Below are positions 9,805 through 19,609 of a stretch of 64,000 bases of DNA, piece by piece. The translations under genes were made by a program, and so were the position numbers. Position 1 is the stretch's first letter; each line of letters starts with the position of its first letter. The notes below the pieces were generated by a model, which had not been told where the DNA came from, did no database searches, and saw only the letters and a list, made by a program, of their open reading frames with translations. Source of the stretch: CAXBNB01 sp040151475 (GTDB taxonomy: Bacteria > Bacteroidota > Bacteroidia > Cytophagales > Cyclobacteriaceae); NCBI RefSeq assembly GCF_040151475.1, contig NZ_JBDKWG010000143.1, positions 1-64,000 on the forward strand. The letters run 5' to 3'.

Positions 9805-12171
9805 TCATTCATTCCGCAGGGAGTTCACCGGATTGGATAGTGCTACCTTACTTGCCAGGTTTGCAACTATTATCAAAGCAAATACAAGTACAGAAACACC
9901 TGCCACCGGAAATATCCACCAGCTAATTTCAATATGAATTGGATACCTATCCAGGTAAGAATCGAGCAGATACCATGCAATAGGAGTTGAAATAAAAAAT
10001 GAAATTACAACAAGTCTTGAAAATTCCTTTGACATCATCGCAACCAACTCTGATACCGATGCTCCCAATACTTTTCTAATTCCAATTTCTTTGTTGCGTT
10101 GTTGAGCGGTGTAGGATGCCAAACCATATAGCCCAAGCCCTGTAATGACAATAGCAAGAATAGAAAACAAAGTAGTAAGCCTTCGGGTCATCGTAATGGT
10201 AGTAAACTTTTTCTGAAACTCTACATCTGCAAATTTGTATTCAAATGGATAGGCAGGATTGTGTATCTCAAAAATATTTTCTACCGTTTTGAGAGATGCT
10301 TGTAAATCATTTGTTGATTTAAGCCGCACAGACAGCACATTAATCCAATCATTGTCCATAATCATAAACATAGGTTTCACCGCCTGGTAAGGTGATCCCA
10401 TCAATACATCATCCACTATACCGATCAAGGTTCTCTTTTTACCCCAGAGATTCAATTTGGCACCTATAGGATCTTCCAATCCCATAATATCAAGACCTGC
10501 CTTGTTGATTATGATGGCTGCTGTATCGGTTGCAAAGTCTTTAGAGAAATCTCTACCTTGAAGCAATTTAACCCCCATGGTTTTAGTATAATCGTATTCA
10601 GTGGCAATTGTTGTAAACAGTACCTTGAGTGTTTCAGGTTTCCCAGGCCAACCAAGAAAATTATTCGAATTGATGCTTGTAATACTACTATTAGACCGTG
10701 TTACAGCCTCTACAACACCTGATTGCAATAGATCATTCTTAAGTACATCGTAATTCTTATCAAGGTTTTCTGTAGTCTCTATCGAAATTAAATTCTCCTG
10801 ATTGTATCCCAGTTCCCTCCCCTTTACCAAATCTATTTGTTTGAATATGACAATTGTACTAATGATCAATAAAATCGAAAAACCAAATTGAAGTATAACC
10901 AGTATTTTGCGAGGCAATGCAGCATTCTTCCCCACCTGTATGGTTCCTTTAAGTGTAGTAACAGGTTTAAATGATGACAAGTAAAAAGCCGGGTAGCTTC
11001 CTGACAATACACCCGTAATGAAAACAACAACAACAGAACCTAGCCAAAACAAACCTGATGAGTAATCTATAAAAAGATCTTTATCAACCAAAGTATTATA
11101 AAAAGGCATAGCTATCTCAGAAATCAAAAGAGCAAAGGAAAAAGCAATAACTGAAATTATAAGTGACTCCCCTATGAAATGGAGGATCAAATCAATTCTC
11201 TTAGACCCCAGGGTTTTTCGAATACCCACTTCTCTGGCTCTATGCTCAGATCTGGCAGTAGCCAGGTTCATAAAGTTGATACAGGCAATAACCAGGATAA
11301 ATATGGCAATCACGCTAAACAATTGAACATGATCACTCCTACCACCTGTTGATTTGCCATTTTCAAAATTTGAATACAATCTCCAATTAAGTAATGGATG
11401 AAGAAATAGTTCATTTGGAATATCAGTTTCTCCGTTTTCGACCAACAGCTTGCCTATATTATTTTCGGTGGTTTCATGCTGCGAAGGATCGAAAAGTTCC
11501 ACATAAACCTGAAAAGAATAATTACCCCAATTTGCTTTATTTTCCACTACCCATGGACTTACAGATTCCCAGTTCTTCCACGAAATCAGATAATCAAATT
11601 CAAAGGATGAATTACCTGGAATATCGTCCAATACACCTGTCACTTTCAGTGAACTCTTATCATCTACTCTGATCACCTGCCCCATCGCATCTTTATCTTT
11701 AAATAAAACTTTGGCGAGAGATTCCGTAATAACTATGGAAGTAGGATCATCCAACACAGTTTCGGCACTTCCCGATTTCAAAGGAAACTCAAACATCTCC
11801 AGAAATTCTTCACTCACATAATAACCCCGCTTAAGGATTCTGGTGTCTCCCACAGTGAGCAAATGGTTGTCCCCCCAATTTGATACAGCAGTATTTTTGA
11901 TCCGGCTATCTGTCGTTTTTAAAGCTTCATAAGTTGGAAGTGGCACAGAGTTCCAGGAATTGATTTTACCATCAAACTCCGCATTGACCCAAAGCTGATA
12001 TAACCTGTCTGCCTTTGGATGAAATGAATCATAGGATGTCTCATCAGCTACCCAAAGTAAAATCAAAATACTACATACTATTCCTATGGATAATCCAGAA
12101 ATATTGATAATGGAATAGAGCTTATTTTTGAATATATTCCGAATGGTTAAGAGGAAGAAGTTTTTAATCAT
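9805..12171 (-). CDS. ABC transporter permease, FtsX/MacB type
   Basis: About 788 residues. It has two copies of the MacB-like periplasmic core plus FtsX permease module that is usual for Cytophagales 'ABC transporter permease' proteins. An N-terminal TM segment (LYSIINISGLSIGIVCSILILLW) is followed by a periplasmic domain. A three-TM FtsX block comes next, with EHRAREVGIRKTLGSKRIDLI at about 330-355. A second periplasmic domain is then followed by a last FtsX block (RNKEIGIRKVLGASVSELVAM). I chose the ATG at 12171 (MIKNFFLLTIRNIFKNKLYS), since family members start this way; an upstream ATG at 12234 would add 21 hydrophilic residues. No ATPase gene is adjacent. Substrates of this group are mostly unknown (lipid, peptide or drug export). 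Confidence 0.88.
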   Translation of the reverse strand: MIKNFFLLTIRNIFKNKLYSIINISGLSIGIVCSILILLWVADETSYDSFHPKADRLYQLWVNAEFDGKINSWNSVPLPTYEALKTTDSRIKNTAVSNWGDNHLLTVGDTRILKRGYYVSEEFLEMFEFPLKSGSAETVLDDPTSIVITESLAKVLFKDKDAMGQVIRVDDKSSLKVTGVLDDIPGNSSFEFDYLISWKNWESVSPWVVENKANWGNYSFQVYVELFDPSQHETTENNIGKLLVENGETDIPNELFLHPLLNWRLYSNFENGKSTGGRSDHVQLFSVIAIFILVIACINFMNLATARSEHRAREVGIRKTLGSKRIDLILHFIGESLIISVIAFSFALLISEIAMPFYNTLVDKDLFIDYSSGLFWLGSVVVVFITGVLSGSYPAFYLSSFKPVTTLKGTIQVGKNAALPRKILVILQFGFSILLIISTIVIFKQIDLVKGRELGYNQENLISIETTENLDKNYDVLKNDLLQSGVVEAVTRSNSSITSINSNNFLGWPGKPETLKVLFTTIATEYDYTKTMGVKLLQGRDFSKDFATDTAAIIINKAGLDIMGLEDPIGAKLNLWGKKRTLIGIVDDVLMGSPYQAVKPMFMIMDNDWINVLSVRLKSTNDLQASLKTVENIFEIHNPAYPFEYKFADVEFQKKFTTITMTRRLTTLFSILAIVITGLGLYGLASYTAQQRNKEIGIRKVLGASVSELVAMMSKEFSRLVVISFFISTPIAWYLLDSYLDRYPIHIEISWWIFPVAGVSVLVFALIIVANLASKVALSNPVNSLRNE

Positions 12172-12237
12172 CTGCAAAATGTGGATACAATTATCAGATG
12201 TGAGAAACTTCAAAAAAGTTGCACAAGTCTCCATTAT

Positions 12238-12270
12238 TTTGATGAGGTAAAATATTATTTCTTATTTTTG
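12238..12270 (+). promoter_or_regulatory. Bacteroidota-type promoter of the SDR gene
   Basis: A TTTG at 12238-12241 and a TATTTTTG (TAnnTTTG class) at 12263-12270 are 21 bp apart. This fits the Bacteroidota primary sigma factor consensus of TTTG near -33 and TAnnTTTG near -7. Transcription would begin near 12276, about 45 bp before the SDR start codon. Confidence 0.55.
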
Positions 12271-12319
12271 ATACAGGCTTATATCGTCAGCAACGTAGAT
12301 TGACCATTAAAAAAATAAA

Positions 12320-13090
12320 ATGAAGAGATTTGAAAATAAAGTTGTGGTAGTGACTGGGGCAGGAATTGGTATAGGGTATGAAATTGCAAGAAAATTTGCC
12401 CGGGAAGGTGCTATAGTTGCACTCAATGACCTGGATAAATCACTTACGCAAAAAGCAGTTGAGTCCATCACTCAAGAAGGAGGAAAATGTATAGGTATTG
12501 CCGGTGATGTCTCAAATGTCGGGTTTATCCAAGAACTAGTCCGACAGGTAAATAAAGAATATGGTAAAATAGATATTGTGATTCCAAATGCTGGCATCAC
12601 CCTATTTGATAATTTTCTAAACTACACAGAAGAAAAGTTATCCAAAGTTATTCAGTTGAATATTATTGGATCATTTTTCCTACTTCAGGCTGCTTCCAAA
12701 GTAATGATTGAAAACAAAACAAAAGGAAAGCTTATCATAATGTCTTCTGTAACGGGACATCAGGCTCACAAAGACTTAGCAGCTTATGGACTTACAAAAG
12801 CTGCTTTGGAAATGCTTGCTCGCTCACTGGTTATTGAACTCTCCCCTTATGGGATAAATATCAACGGGATTGCACCTGGTGCAACTACAACCGAACGCAC
12901 CAGTTCTGACAAAAATTATAATGCCACCTGGTCGAAAATCACTCCTCTGGGAAAACCTGCTACCACAACAGACATTGCCAATGTAGCACTGTTTCTAGCA
13001 TCGGGCGAAGCTGACCACATCACAGGACAAACAATAATTGTAGATGGTGGGTGGACAGCTATTAGCCCGGGTCCGGAAACTGTTAACTAA
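12320..13090 (+). CDS. SDR-family NAD(P)-dependent oxidoreductase
   Basis: A 256-residue classical short-chain dehydrogenase/reductase. It has the dinucleotide-binding glycine motif TGAGIGIG (residues 12-19), NAG (90-92), a catalytic Ser in MSSVTG (about 142-143) and the YxxxK active site (Y156, K160, in YGLTK). It ends with the usual VDGG segment. An Asp at the end of beta-2 (ALNDLD, about 37-39) suggests preference for NAD(H). The length is typical. The substrate cannot be told from sequence; this group includes FabG-like reductases and sugar/alcohol dehydrogenases. It overlaps the convergent sugar dehydrogenase gene by 4 bp. Confidence 0.9.
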   Translation: MKRFENKVVVVTGAGIGIGYEIARKFAREGAIVALNDLDKSLTQKAVESITQEGGKCIGIAGDVSNVGFIQELVRQVNKEYGKIDIVIPNAGITLFDNFLNYTEEKLSKVIQLNIIGSFFLLQAASKVMIENKTKGKLIIMSSVTGHQAHKDLAAYGLTKAALEMLARSLVIELSPYGININGIAPGATTTERTSSDKNYNATWSKITPLGKPATTTDIANVALFLASGEADHITGQTIIVDGGWTAISPGPETVN

Positions 13091-14544
13091 CTCTCTTTAT
13101 ATATCGGCATCAATCTATATACAAATCCGGGTTTCTCAACAGCTACATAGATGTAACCCTGCGGGCCTATTTTCACATTCCTCACCCTTCCAATGTTCTT
13201 CATCATAATTTCCTCTTCTACAATCTTATCTCCAACTATTTTGCACCTGTTAAGATATTTGAACCTTAAAGAACCAACCAACAAATCTCCTTTCCAATCC
13301 GGATAAATATCAGAATTGACGAAAGTCATACCGGAAGGGGCAATTGAAGGCACCCAATATAAAACCGGCTGTTGCATGCCATCAGCTTCCAGTTTGTCGG
13401 TAAAAGTGGTGCCATCATAATTGATTCCATATGAAATCACAGGCCATCCGTAGTTCAATCCTTTATTAATAATATTCACTTCATCCCCGCCTCTGGGACC
13501 ATGCTCATGTTCCCATATTTTTCCTGTCTCCTGATTCATAGCCACTCCCTGAGGGTTTCTATGTCCATAGGAAAAAACAGAAGCAGCCTTGCCTTCCTGA
13601 CCTGCAAATGGATTGTCAGCAGGAATACTACCATCATCCATTATCCTATGGATTTTTCCGCAATAGCTTTCCAGGCTTTGAGGATTTTCATCTCTATTGC
13701 CCCTGTCTCCAACTGAAAAATACAAGTATCCTTCCTGATCAAACTGCAAGCGAGAGCCGTAATGATGACGTTTTGTGGAATAGGGATGCCCCTCAAATAT
13801 CTTTTCTCCATCAGTTAACTTATTATCCTCAAATTTATAACGGCTAACCGCAGTGCCTGACAATGTATCACCATCTTCAACCCTATAATCTGAATAACTC
13901 AGATACAACCACTTATTATTCTCAAAATCAGGATGCAACTCAACATCCAACAGTCCTCCCTGGCCTTTGTACATTACTTTTGGTACTCCGGAAACTTTTT
14001 CTTTATTCCCATTCCCGTCCACTTTATACAACTCACCAGACCTTTCAGTTACCAACATTTCTCCTGAAGGTAAAAAAGTCATGCCCCAAGGGTTGGTCAT
14101 CCCTGAAACAATAGTATCCAAACTAAATTTCACCAGTTCTGTCTCAAAAGTATCTGACTCAAGTTTTACTTCCTGAAAACCATACCGTTCTACATTTTCT
14201 ATCCCTTTTAGAATGTAATTGACCAAATTATTGATTTCCTTATCTGAGAACGAAGCTTCCCAACTTGGCATACCAGCATCAGCATATCCGTTTTTTATTG
14301 AAGCATAAATACTGTCTTTTTCTTTTCCATGTTTCCACTTCCTATCTGCAAATGCCATCATTTGTTCTCCATGACAACTGGAACAAAACTTTTCAAAATT
14401 ATCCATCGCCTGCAATGTCGCACTATCCAACACTTCAACTTGCTGGCCTTGCTCATCATATGATGACATTTCCGGCTTCTTGGAACATTGGAAATATACA
14501 AATGCTATAAAGGTGAAAATAGTAAGCTTCTTGATGAAATTCAT
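13087..14544 (-). CDS. Cytochrome c / PQQ-type sugar dehydrogenase lipoprotein
   Basis: This 485-residue exported protein has a lipobox-like signal peptide (Cys20). A c-type haem site CSSCH (Cys54, Cys57, His58) lies in a small cytochrome domain, followed by a beta-propeller typical of soluble PQQ glucose/aldose sugar dehydrogenases (YliI/GdhB type; TNPWGMTFLPSGEMLVTERS, HHYGSRLQFDQEGYLYFSVGDRG, SYGHRNPQG). The fusion suggests that electrons from aldose oxidation pass directly to the attached haem and then to the respiratory chain. Whether PQQ is bound was not established. The enzyme acts on the outer face of a membrane. Confidence 0.87.
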   Translation of the reverse strand: MNFIKKLTIFTFIAFVYFQCSKKPEMSSYDEQGQQVEVLDSATLQAMDNFEKFCSSCHGEQMMAFADRKWKHGKEKDSIYASIKNGYADAGMPSWEASFSDKEINNLVNYILKGIENVERYGFQEVKLESDTFETELVKFSLDTIVSGMTNPWGMTFLPSGEMLVTERSGELYKVDGNGNKEKVSGVPKVMYKGQGGLLDVELHPDFENNKWLYLSYSDYRVEDGDTLSGTAVSRYKFEDNKLTDGEKIFEGHPYSTKRHHYGSRLQFDQEGYLYFSVGDRGNRDENPQSLESYCGKIHRIMDDGSIPADNPFAGQEGKAASVFSYGHRNPQGVAMNQETGKIWEHEHGPRGGDEVNIINKGLNYGWPVISYGINYDGTTFTDKLEADGMQQPVLYWVPSIAPSGMTFVNSDIYPDWKGDLLVGSLRFKYLNRCKIVGDKIVEEEIMMKNIGRVRNVKIGPQGYIYVAVEKPGFVYRLMPIYKES

Positions 14545-14703
14545 GGCTAATAGGTTTATCAGATTATACTCTATACTTGAGAAAATTAAAGATAGTCAAA
14601 CCCAATTGAACTAGGATCATTAAACAAATGCAATTATTAAAAATAAGTTCAAAACAAAATGGTTCTTTCGTATTGAATACTAAAAGCGTGATGTAACGGA
14701 ATG

Positions 14704-15297
14704 CTACTTGCAATATGTTCTAAGTGCTGTTTGAGCTTCTTCAACATTCAAATTGGCAGCCAACTTAAAATCCTTGCAGGCATTTTTGCTTCTTTTGAGT
14801 TGCACGTTGATAGCTCCCCTATAGAGATAGGCCTCTCCCAAACCATCATCCAGATTTATTGTTGCATTGTAGGCAACTAGTGCTTTTTTAAATTCTCCCA
14901 ACTGATGAAGAGATCGCCCCTCCCAAAAATATGCCTGAGCTAATTGATCGTTGAACTCAATGGCTTTATCTGCATTATAGAGTGCCTGTTTATAATTTCC
15001 TTTCCTATAATAATACTTCGCTAAACTCAGATATGCAGCGGTATTTTTTGCATCGAGTTCCAATACGGCTTGGAAGTTGTCAAATGCGCTTTCGAAATCA
15101 CCCAATTCTTCGTAAGATCTTCCTTTATTGTAAATGGATTTAATATCACCCGGATTCAACTTTAAGAATTCATCATAAGCTTCTATTGCCTGTTCGAATT
15201 TACCCGTGCTAAAAAAAATATCTCCTTTCCTTTCGTCTTCGTTTCCGCATGAAAAAAGTATAGAAATAAGCAAAATAAGTAGTGTCAATCTTTTCAT
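14704..15297 (-). CDS. TPR-repeat lipoprotein
   Basis: A protein of about 197 residues with a lipoprotein signal (MKRLTLLILLISILFSCGNE, lipid Cys near residue 17). About five consecutive tetratricopeptide repeats follow (for example GDIFFSTGKFEQAIEAYDEFLKLNPGD, of which the AIEAY...LNP pattern recurs about every 34 residues). TPR lipoproteins act as scaffolds in the periplasm or at the outer membrane; the partner is unknown. The start is placed at the ATG at 15297, where the signal peptide begins, rather than at an in-frame start 36 bp upstream. Confidence 0.82.
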   Translation of the reverse strand: MKRLTLLILLISILFSCGNEDERKGDIFFSTGKFEQAIEAYDEFLKLNPGDIKSIYNKGRSYEELGDFESAFDNFQAVLELDAKNTAAYLSLAKYYYRKGNYKQALYNADKAIEFNDQLAQAYFWEGRSLHQLGEFKKALVAYNATINLDDGLGEAYLYRGAINVQLKRSKNACKDFKLAANLNVEEAQTALRTYCK

Positions 15298-15484
15298 TAA
15301 ATCACAGCACACTTGCATTCTGGCAAGTTTCAAGGTTTTAGGTTTTAAAATCTACAATTAGATTTGTATTATATCGGTTGAATAGAAAAAATAAAAACGC
15401 AAAGTTAGAGTTTATATTTTAATAATGAATCAACAAAAGCCGAATAGAGTTATAAAATTGTTAATAATGAGTTCAAAGTAAGCC

Positions 15485-16561
15485 CTAGTTTTCGACCACT
15501 GCTTTAATTGAAACTGTTTGTGTCGGAGCAACAGGATCATTGGAATAAATGGTGATTGTTTTCAATTGGTTGCCCCGCCTGCCCTGCCCATCAAACTCAG
15601 CTGTCAATGTTGTTGATTCTCCCGGTTTTACATCATAGTCTTGTAACTGGACAATCACACAATTGCAGTTTGACATCACTTTTCGAATATTCAGATTGTT
15701 TTTGCCTCCATTGGTTAATGTAAATTGAGTTTCCTTAACCGTGTTTTTTGAGATCTTACCAATATCAGAAATCCTGTTTGGAATATTCAATTGAGGTGCT
15801 TGCTGCTTTTCTTCCTGAGAAAGTGGTGCAAAGTACTCCGTAATTGTCGCCATTACATTTAATTCTTTTTCTTGCTCATCACTTTCATCAGTAAAGAATT
15901 TCACATTGTGGTTTTGAAAGCCAAGGTTATTCTGGAAATTGGGGTCATAATTAATATTAATCTTTCCTTTGGTTTTGGGTTGAAGAGTGGTTGGCTCAAA
16001 TGACAAATTGATAAACTCCGGTGCTAAAACCTTACCTGTAAATGAAAAGGCAGAATCACTGTCATTGTACACATCAATTTGGCGCACCACGGCTTTTTGT
16101 GTTGTCACCCTACCCATGTTCACGGTTTTGTTTTTCATCCTGAGTGCTCCTGATTTCGCCCTCAATTCCTCTTCCACAGTTTTTACCTTTGGAATTACCT
16201 TTCCCTGAATGTACAATATTTCTCTGGGATTTTCCCCATTGCTTGTTATAGTAAGAGACTTCTTAAACGCTCCCGGTCTGTTCATCGGATTGTATTGAGC
16301 CTTCACAAACCCTTTTTTTCCAGGCAGGACTGGTTCTTTTGACCATCCCGGTGTAGTACACCCACATGACGCCTTCACATTGCTTATAATAATAGGTGTA
16401 GCTCCCGTATTCGTAAATTCAAATTGATGGATTATCGGGTCTGCCTCTTCACGTACTTCACCAAAATCAAACGTTTCCTCTACAAATTTTAATTTCCCCT
16501 TTTCCTGTGCAGATGCTATATAACCAGAAAGTAATAATACCAATAAATTAAATATTCTCAT
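15485..16561 (-). CDS. DUF1573 domain secreted protein
   Basis: About 358 residues with a signal peptide (MRIFNLLVLLLSGYIASAQ). At least two DUF1573-like Ig folds are visible. One near the N-terminus (TFDFGEVREEADPIIHQFEF, KASCGCTTPGW) and one near the C-terminus (SDIGKISKNTVKETQFTLTN, SNCNCVIVQL) each carry the characteristic CGC/CNC cysteine pair after the second strand. DUF1573 proteins are abundant in Bacteroidota envelopes; their function is mostly unknown. The start is placed at the ATG at 16561 because the 47 upstream in-frame residues would precede the signal peptide. It is divergent from trpS. Confidence 0.87.
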   Translation of the reverse strand: MRIFNLLVLLLSGYIASAQEKGKLKFVEETFDFGEVREEADPIIHQFEFTNTGATPIIISNVKASCGCTTPGWSKEPVLPGKKGFVKAQYNPMNRPGAFKKSLTITSNGENPREILYIQGKVIPKVKTVEEELRAKSGALRMKNKTVNMGRVTTQKAVVRQIDVYNDSDSAFSFTGKVLAPEFINLSFEPTTLQPKTKGKININYDPNFQNNLGFQNHNVKFFTDESDEQEKELNVMATITEYFAPLSQEEKQQAPQLNIPNRISDIGKISKNTVKETQFTLTNGGKNNLNIRKVMSNCNCVIVQLQDYDVKPGESTTLTAEFDGQGRRGNQLKTITIYSNDPVAPTQTVSIKAVVEN

Positions 16562-16659
16562 TTTGTGTAAAATTTGACCCATTAAACAATTACAAATAAA
16601 CAATAATAGAAGAACGTAACAAAGGGAAATAATTTTATTTAATTTGTAAGAAAAAATCA

Positions 16660-17628
16660 ATGACGAGAGTTTTAACAGGAATACAAAGTTCAGGAAAGCC
16701 ACATCTTGGAAATATATTAGGAGCTATTCAACCTGCAATTAATTTATCAAAAACACAAAAGGAAGAGTCTCTGCTTTTTATAGCAGATTTGCATTCACTG
16801 ACAACAATCAAAGATCCGAAAGAGAGACAAGACAATACTAAAGCAGTAGCTGCTGCATGGCTTGCTTTCGGTCTGGATACAGATAAATCCGTATTTTACA
16901 GGCAATCAAAAGTGACAGAAGTTTGTGAATTGGCCTGGTATTTAAATTGCCTCACACCTTACCCCATGCTCGCCAACGCTCATTCATTCAAGGACAAATC
17001 TGACAGGCTTTCAGATGTGAATTCCGGGCTGTTCACGTATCCAGTACTGATGGCTGCCGATATACTTTTGTATGATGCCAACATTGTTCCTGTTGGGAAA
17101 GATCAAAAGCAACATCTGGAAATCACCCGGGATATTGCAAAAATTTTCAACAATCAATATGGTGAGACTTTTGTAGTTCCGGAAGCAAGAATAGACGAGA
17201 GTTTAATGACCATACCAGGTACGGATGGACAAAAAATGAGTAAATCGTATGGCAACATCATTGACCTTTTTTTACCGGAAAAAAAATTAAAGAAGAACGT
17301 GATGGGAATCATTACAGACTCTACTCCACTCGAAGAACCTAAAGATCCGGACATTTGCAATGTTTACAATATATACAAAACAATAGCCAACGATGAACAG
17401 ATTTTACAGATGCGAAAAAATTATTCCGGAGGAAATTATGGTTACGGACATGCAAAAACCGAATTGTTTGAGTTGTTGTTGACAAAATATGCTGAAGAAA
17501 GAAAGTTATACAACCATTATATCGACAATGAAGAAGAATTGGAAAGAGCTCTGATAGAAGGAGAAAATAAAGCAAAAGACATAGCTCAAACTGTATTGTC
17601 AAGAGCTAGAAAAAAAATAGGATATTAA
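16660..17628 (+). CDS. trpS: Tryptophanyl-tRNA synthetase
   Basis: A 322-residue class I aminoacyl-tRNA synthetase that charges tRNA-Trp. It has the HIGH-like ATP motif PHLGN (about residues 14-18, in the N-terminal GIQSSGKPHLGN typical of TrpS). The KMSKS loop is exact (DGQKMSKSYGN, about 190-200). The region between (MAADILLYDANIVPVGKDQKQHLE) is the characteristic Trp/TyrRS signature for tryptophan and dimer contacts. Length matches bacterial TrpS. It is followed after 19 bp by the phosphohexomutase gene, so co-transcription is likely. Confidence 0.97.
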   Translation: MTRVLTGIQSSGKPHLGNILGAIQPAINLSKTQKEESLLFIADLHSLTTIKDPKERQDNTKAVAAAWLAFGLDTDKSVFYRQSKVTEVCELAWYLNCLTPYPMLANAHSFKDKSDRLSDVNSGLFTYPVLMAADILLYDANIVPVGKDQKQHLEITRDIAKIFNNQYGETFVVPEARIDESLMTIPGTDGQKMSKSYGNIIDLFLPEKKLKKNVMGIITDSTPLEEPKDPDICNVYNIYKTIANDEQILQMRKNYSGGNYGYGHAKTELFELLLTKYAEERKLYNHYIDNEEELERALIEGENKAKDIAQTVLSRARKKIGY

Positions 17629-17647
17629 TTTAAACTAAACGACATAC

Positions 17648-19378
17648 ATGGAATCATCTGTTAAAAAAGCAATAGATCAATGGTTAGGAAGCAGCATAGA
17701 TCAGAATGATAAGGAAACGATCAACCAACTGATAAAGGATGGAAATGAAACTGAATTAACAGATTCATTTTATAAAGAACTAGAATTCGGTACCGGAGGT
17801 TTAAGAGGTATAATGGGAATAGGTCCAAACCGAATGAACAAATATACTATCGGTATGGCGACTCAGGGACTTGCCAACTACCTTAAGGCTGTTTTCACCG
17901 ATCAACAAATCAGTGTGGCTATTGCTTATGACAGTAGAAACAACAGTGATTTTTTTGCAGAAACAACGGCTGCCGTTTTCTCTGCCAACGGCATCAAAGT
18001 ATATCTTTTTGAAGAATTGAGGCCTACTCCAGAGTTATCCTTTGCAATAAGGTATCTGAAGTGTCAGAGTGGTGTAGTGATTACTGCTTCACATAATCCA
18101 AAGGAATACAGTGGCTACAAGGCATACTGGGATGATGGCTCTCAAATCATAGCACCACACGACACCAACATAATAGGTGAAGTACGCAAGATCAGTGACA
18201 TTAGCCAGGTAAACTTTAAAGCAAACGCATCGCTTATTGAAAAAATAGGCCCTGACGTTGACAATGCTTACCTAGATGCAGTTTCTCAACAAGTGCTGTC
18301 GCCGGAATCAATTAAGAATCAAAATGACTTATCCATAGTGTTCTCTCCTATACATGGAACAGGAATTACAATGGCTCCAGCTATTTTAGAAAAAATAGGA
18401 TTCAAAAATGTACATGTGGTAGAAGAGCAATCTGTGCCTGATGGTAATTTCCCAACTGTTGTTTATCCTAATCCGGAAGAACAAGAAGCAATGGCAATGG
18501 CAATGGCCAAAGCACAGGAGCTAGATGCGGATTTAGTACTTGCCACTGATCCAGATGCCGACCGTGTTGGAATAGCTGTAAAAAATTCTAATGGTGAATT
18601 TCAATTGCTTAATGGAAATCAAACAGGCGTTCTTATCATTTATTATCTATGTAAAAAATGGAAAGAAAATGATAAACTAGATGGAAATCAGTTTATTGTA
18701 AAAACCATTGTTACGACAGAATTGATAAAAGATATAGCTGACAGTTATAATATTGACTGCTATGATACACTCACAGGTTTTAAATTCATAGCTGGTCTGA
18801 TCAGAGAACTTGAAGGCAAGAAAAAATTCATCGGTGGTGGTGAAGAAAGTTATGGATACCTTATAGGAGACTCAGTTAGGGACAAAGACGCTATAGCATC
18901 GTGTGCCATCATTGCAGAAATGGCCGCATGGGCAAAAGACAACAATACCACTCTTTATGAAGTGCTTATGGATATCTATTCCGAATATGGATTGTACGAT
19001 GAAACCATGGTATCTATCACTAAAAAGGGAAAACAAGGAGCTGATGAGATTGTTGAGATGATGAAGGCTTTTCGCAATAATCCCCCTACTCAACTAGGCA
19101 ATTCAAAAATTGCGAAGTTAATTGATTACAACTCCTCTACATCCAAGGATTTAATATCCGGAGAAACTAAAAACATTAATTTCCCAAAATCAAATGTTCT
19201 ACAGTTTATTACGGAAGACCGAACCAAAATTTCAATAAGGCCTTCAGGGACTGAACCTAAAATAAAATTCTACTTTGGTGTCTATAAGAACAAGATTGAG
19301 AAAACTGCACTTAACGAAGAAATAGCTTCATTGGTCGAAAAAGTATCTCAAATTAAAGAAGAACTTGATTTATGCTAG
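17648..19378 (+). CDS. Phosphohexomutase (phosphoglucomutase/phosphomannomutase family)
   Basis: A 576-residue alpha-D-phosphohexomutase that interconverts hexose 1- and 6-phosphates. The active-site phosphoserine motif TASHNP lies at about residues 144-149 (ITASHNPKEYSGYKAYW). The Mg-binding loop is DPDADRVGIA (about 300-309), the sugar-binding loop is GGGEESYG (about 395-402), and the phosphate-binding loop is RPSGTEPK (about 535-542). The long form of around 570 residues is typical of phosphoglucomutase/phosphomannomutase (PgcA-like) in Firmicutes and Bacteroidota. The exact sugar preference cannot be deduced. It lies 19 bp after trpS. Confidence 0.93.
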   Translation: MESSVKKAIDQWLGSSIDQNDKETINQLIKDGNETELTDSFYKELEFGTGGLRGIMGIGPNRMNKYTIGMATQGLANYLKAVFTDQQISVAIAYDSRNNSDFFAETTAAVFSANGIKVYLFEELRPTPELSFAIRYLKCQSGVVITASHNPKEYSGYKAYWDDGSQIIAPHDTNIIGEVRKISDISQVNFKANASLIEKIGPDVDNAYLDAVSQQVLSPESIKNQNDLSIVFSPIHGTGITMAPAILEKIGFKNVHVVEEQSVPDGNFPTVVYPNPEEQEAMAMAMAKAQELDADLVLATDPDADRVGIAVKNSNGEFQLLNGNQTGVLIIYYLCKKWKENDKLDGNQFIVKTIVTTELIKDIADSYNIDCYDTLTGFKFIAGLIRELEGKKKFIGGGEESYGYLIGDSVRDKDAIASCAIIAEMAAWAKDNNTTLYEVLMDIYSEYGLYDETMVSITKKGKQGADEIVEMMKAFRNNPPTQLGNSKIAKLIDYNSSTSKDLISGETKNINFPKSNVLQFITEDRTKISIRPSGTEPKIKFYFGVYKNKIEKTALNEEIASLVEKVSQIKEELDLC

Positions 19379-19609
19379 CTAAATCAAACTGTTTTTCAGT
19401 GAATTAAAAATAATTATATTATAATTGTAACTTGATTAATTCATAGGATTATTTAATAATTATTTTGTATTTAATCAATATTTGAATTAAACAGAATCCA
19501 TGTATAACGAAAAGGAAATGAATTATCCATTGAAAAGGATGCGTAATAGTTTCAATTATCATTATATTTAATTCGGTTAACTTTTGAAGCAACCCAAACC
19601 AAAAAGGAA

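Noticed and set aside
19500..19571. 23-codon micro-ORF before the antiporter gene
   Set aside because: Too short and in A/T-rich sequence. No sign of a leader peptide, stem-loop or attenuator.
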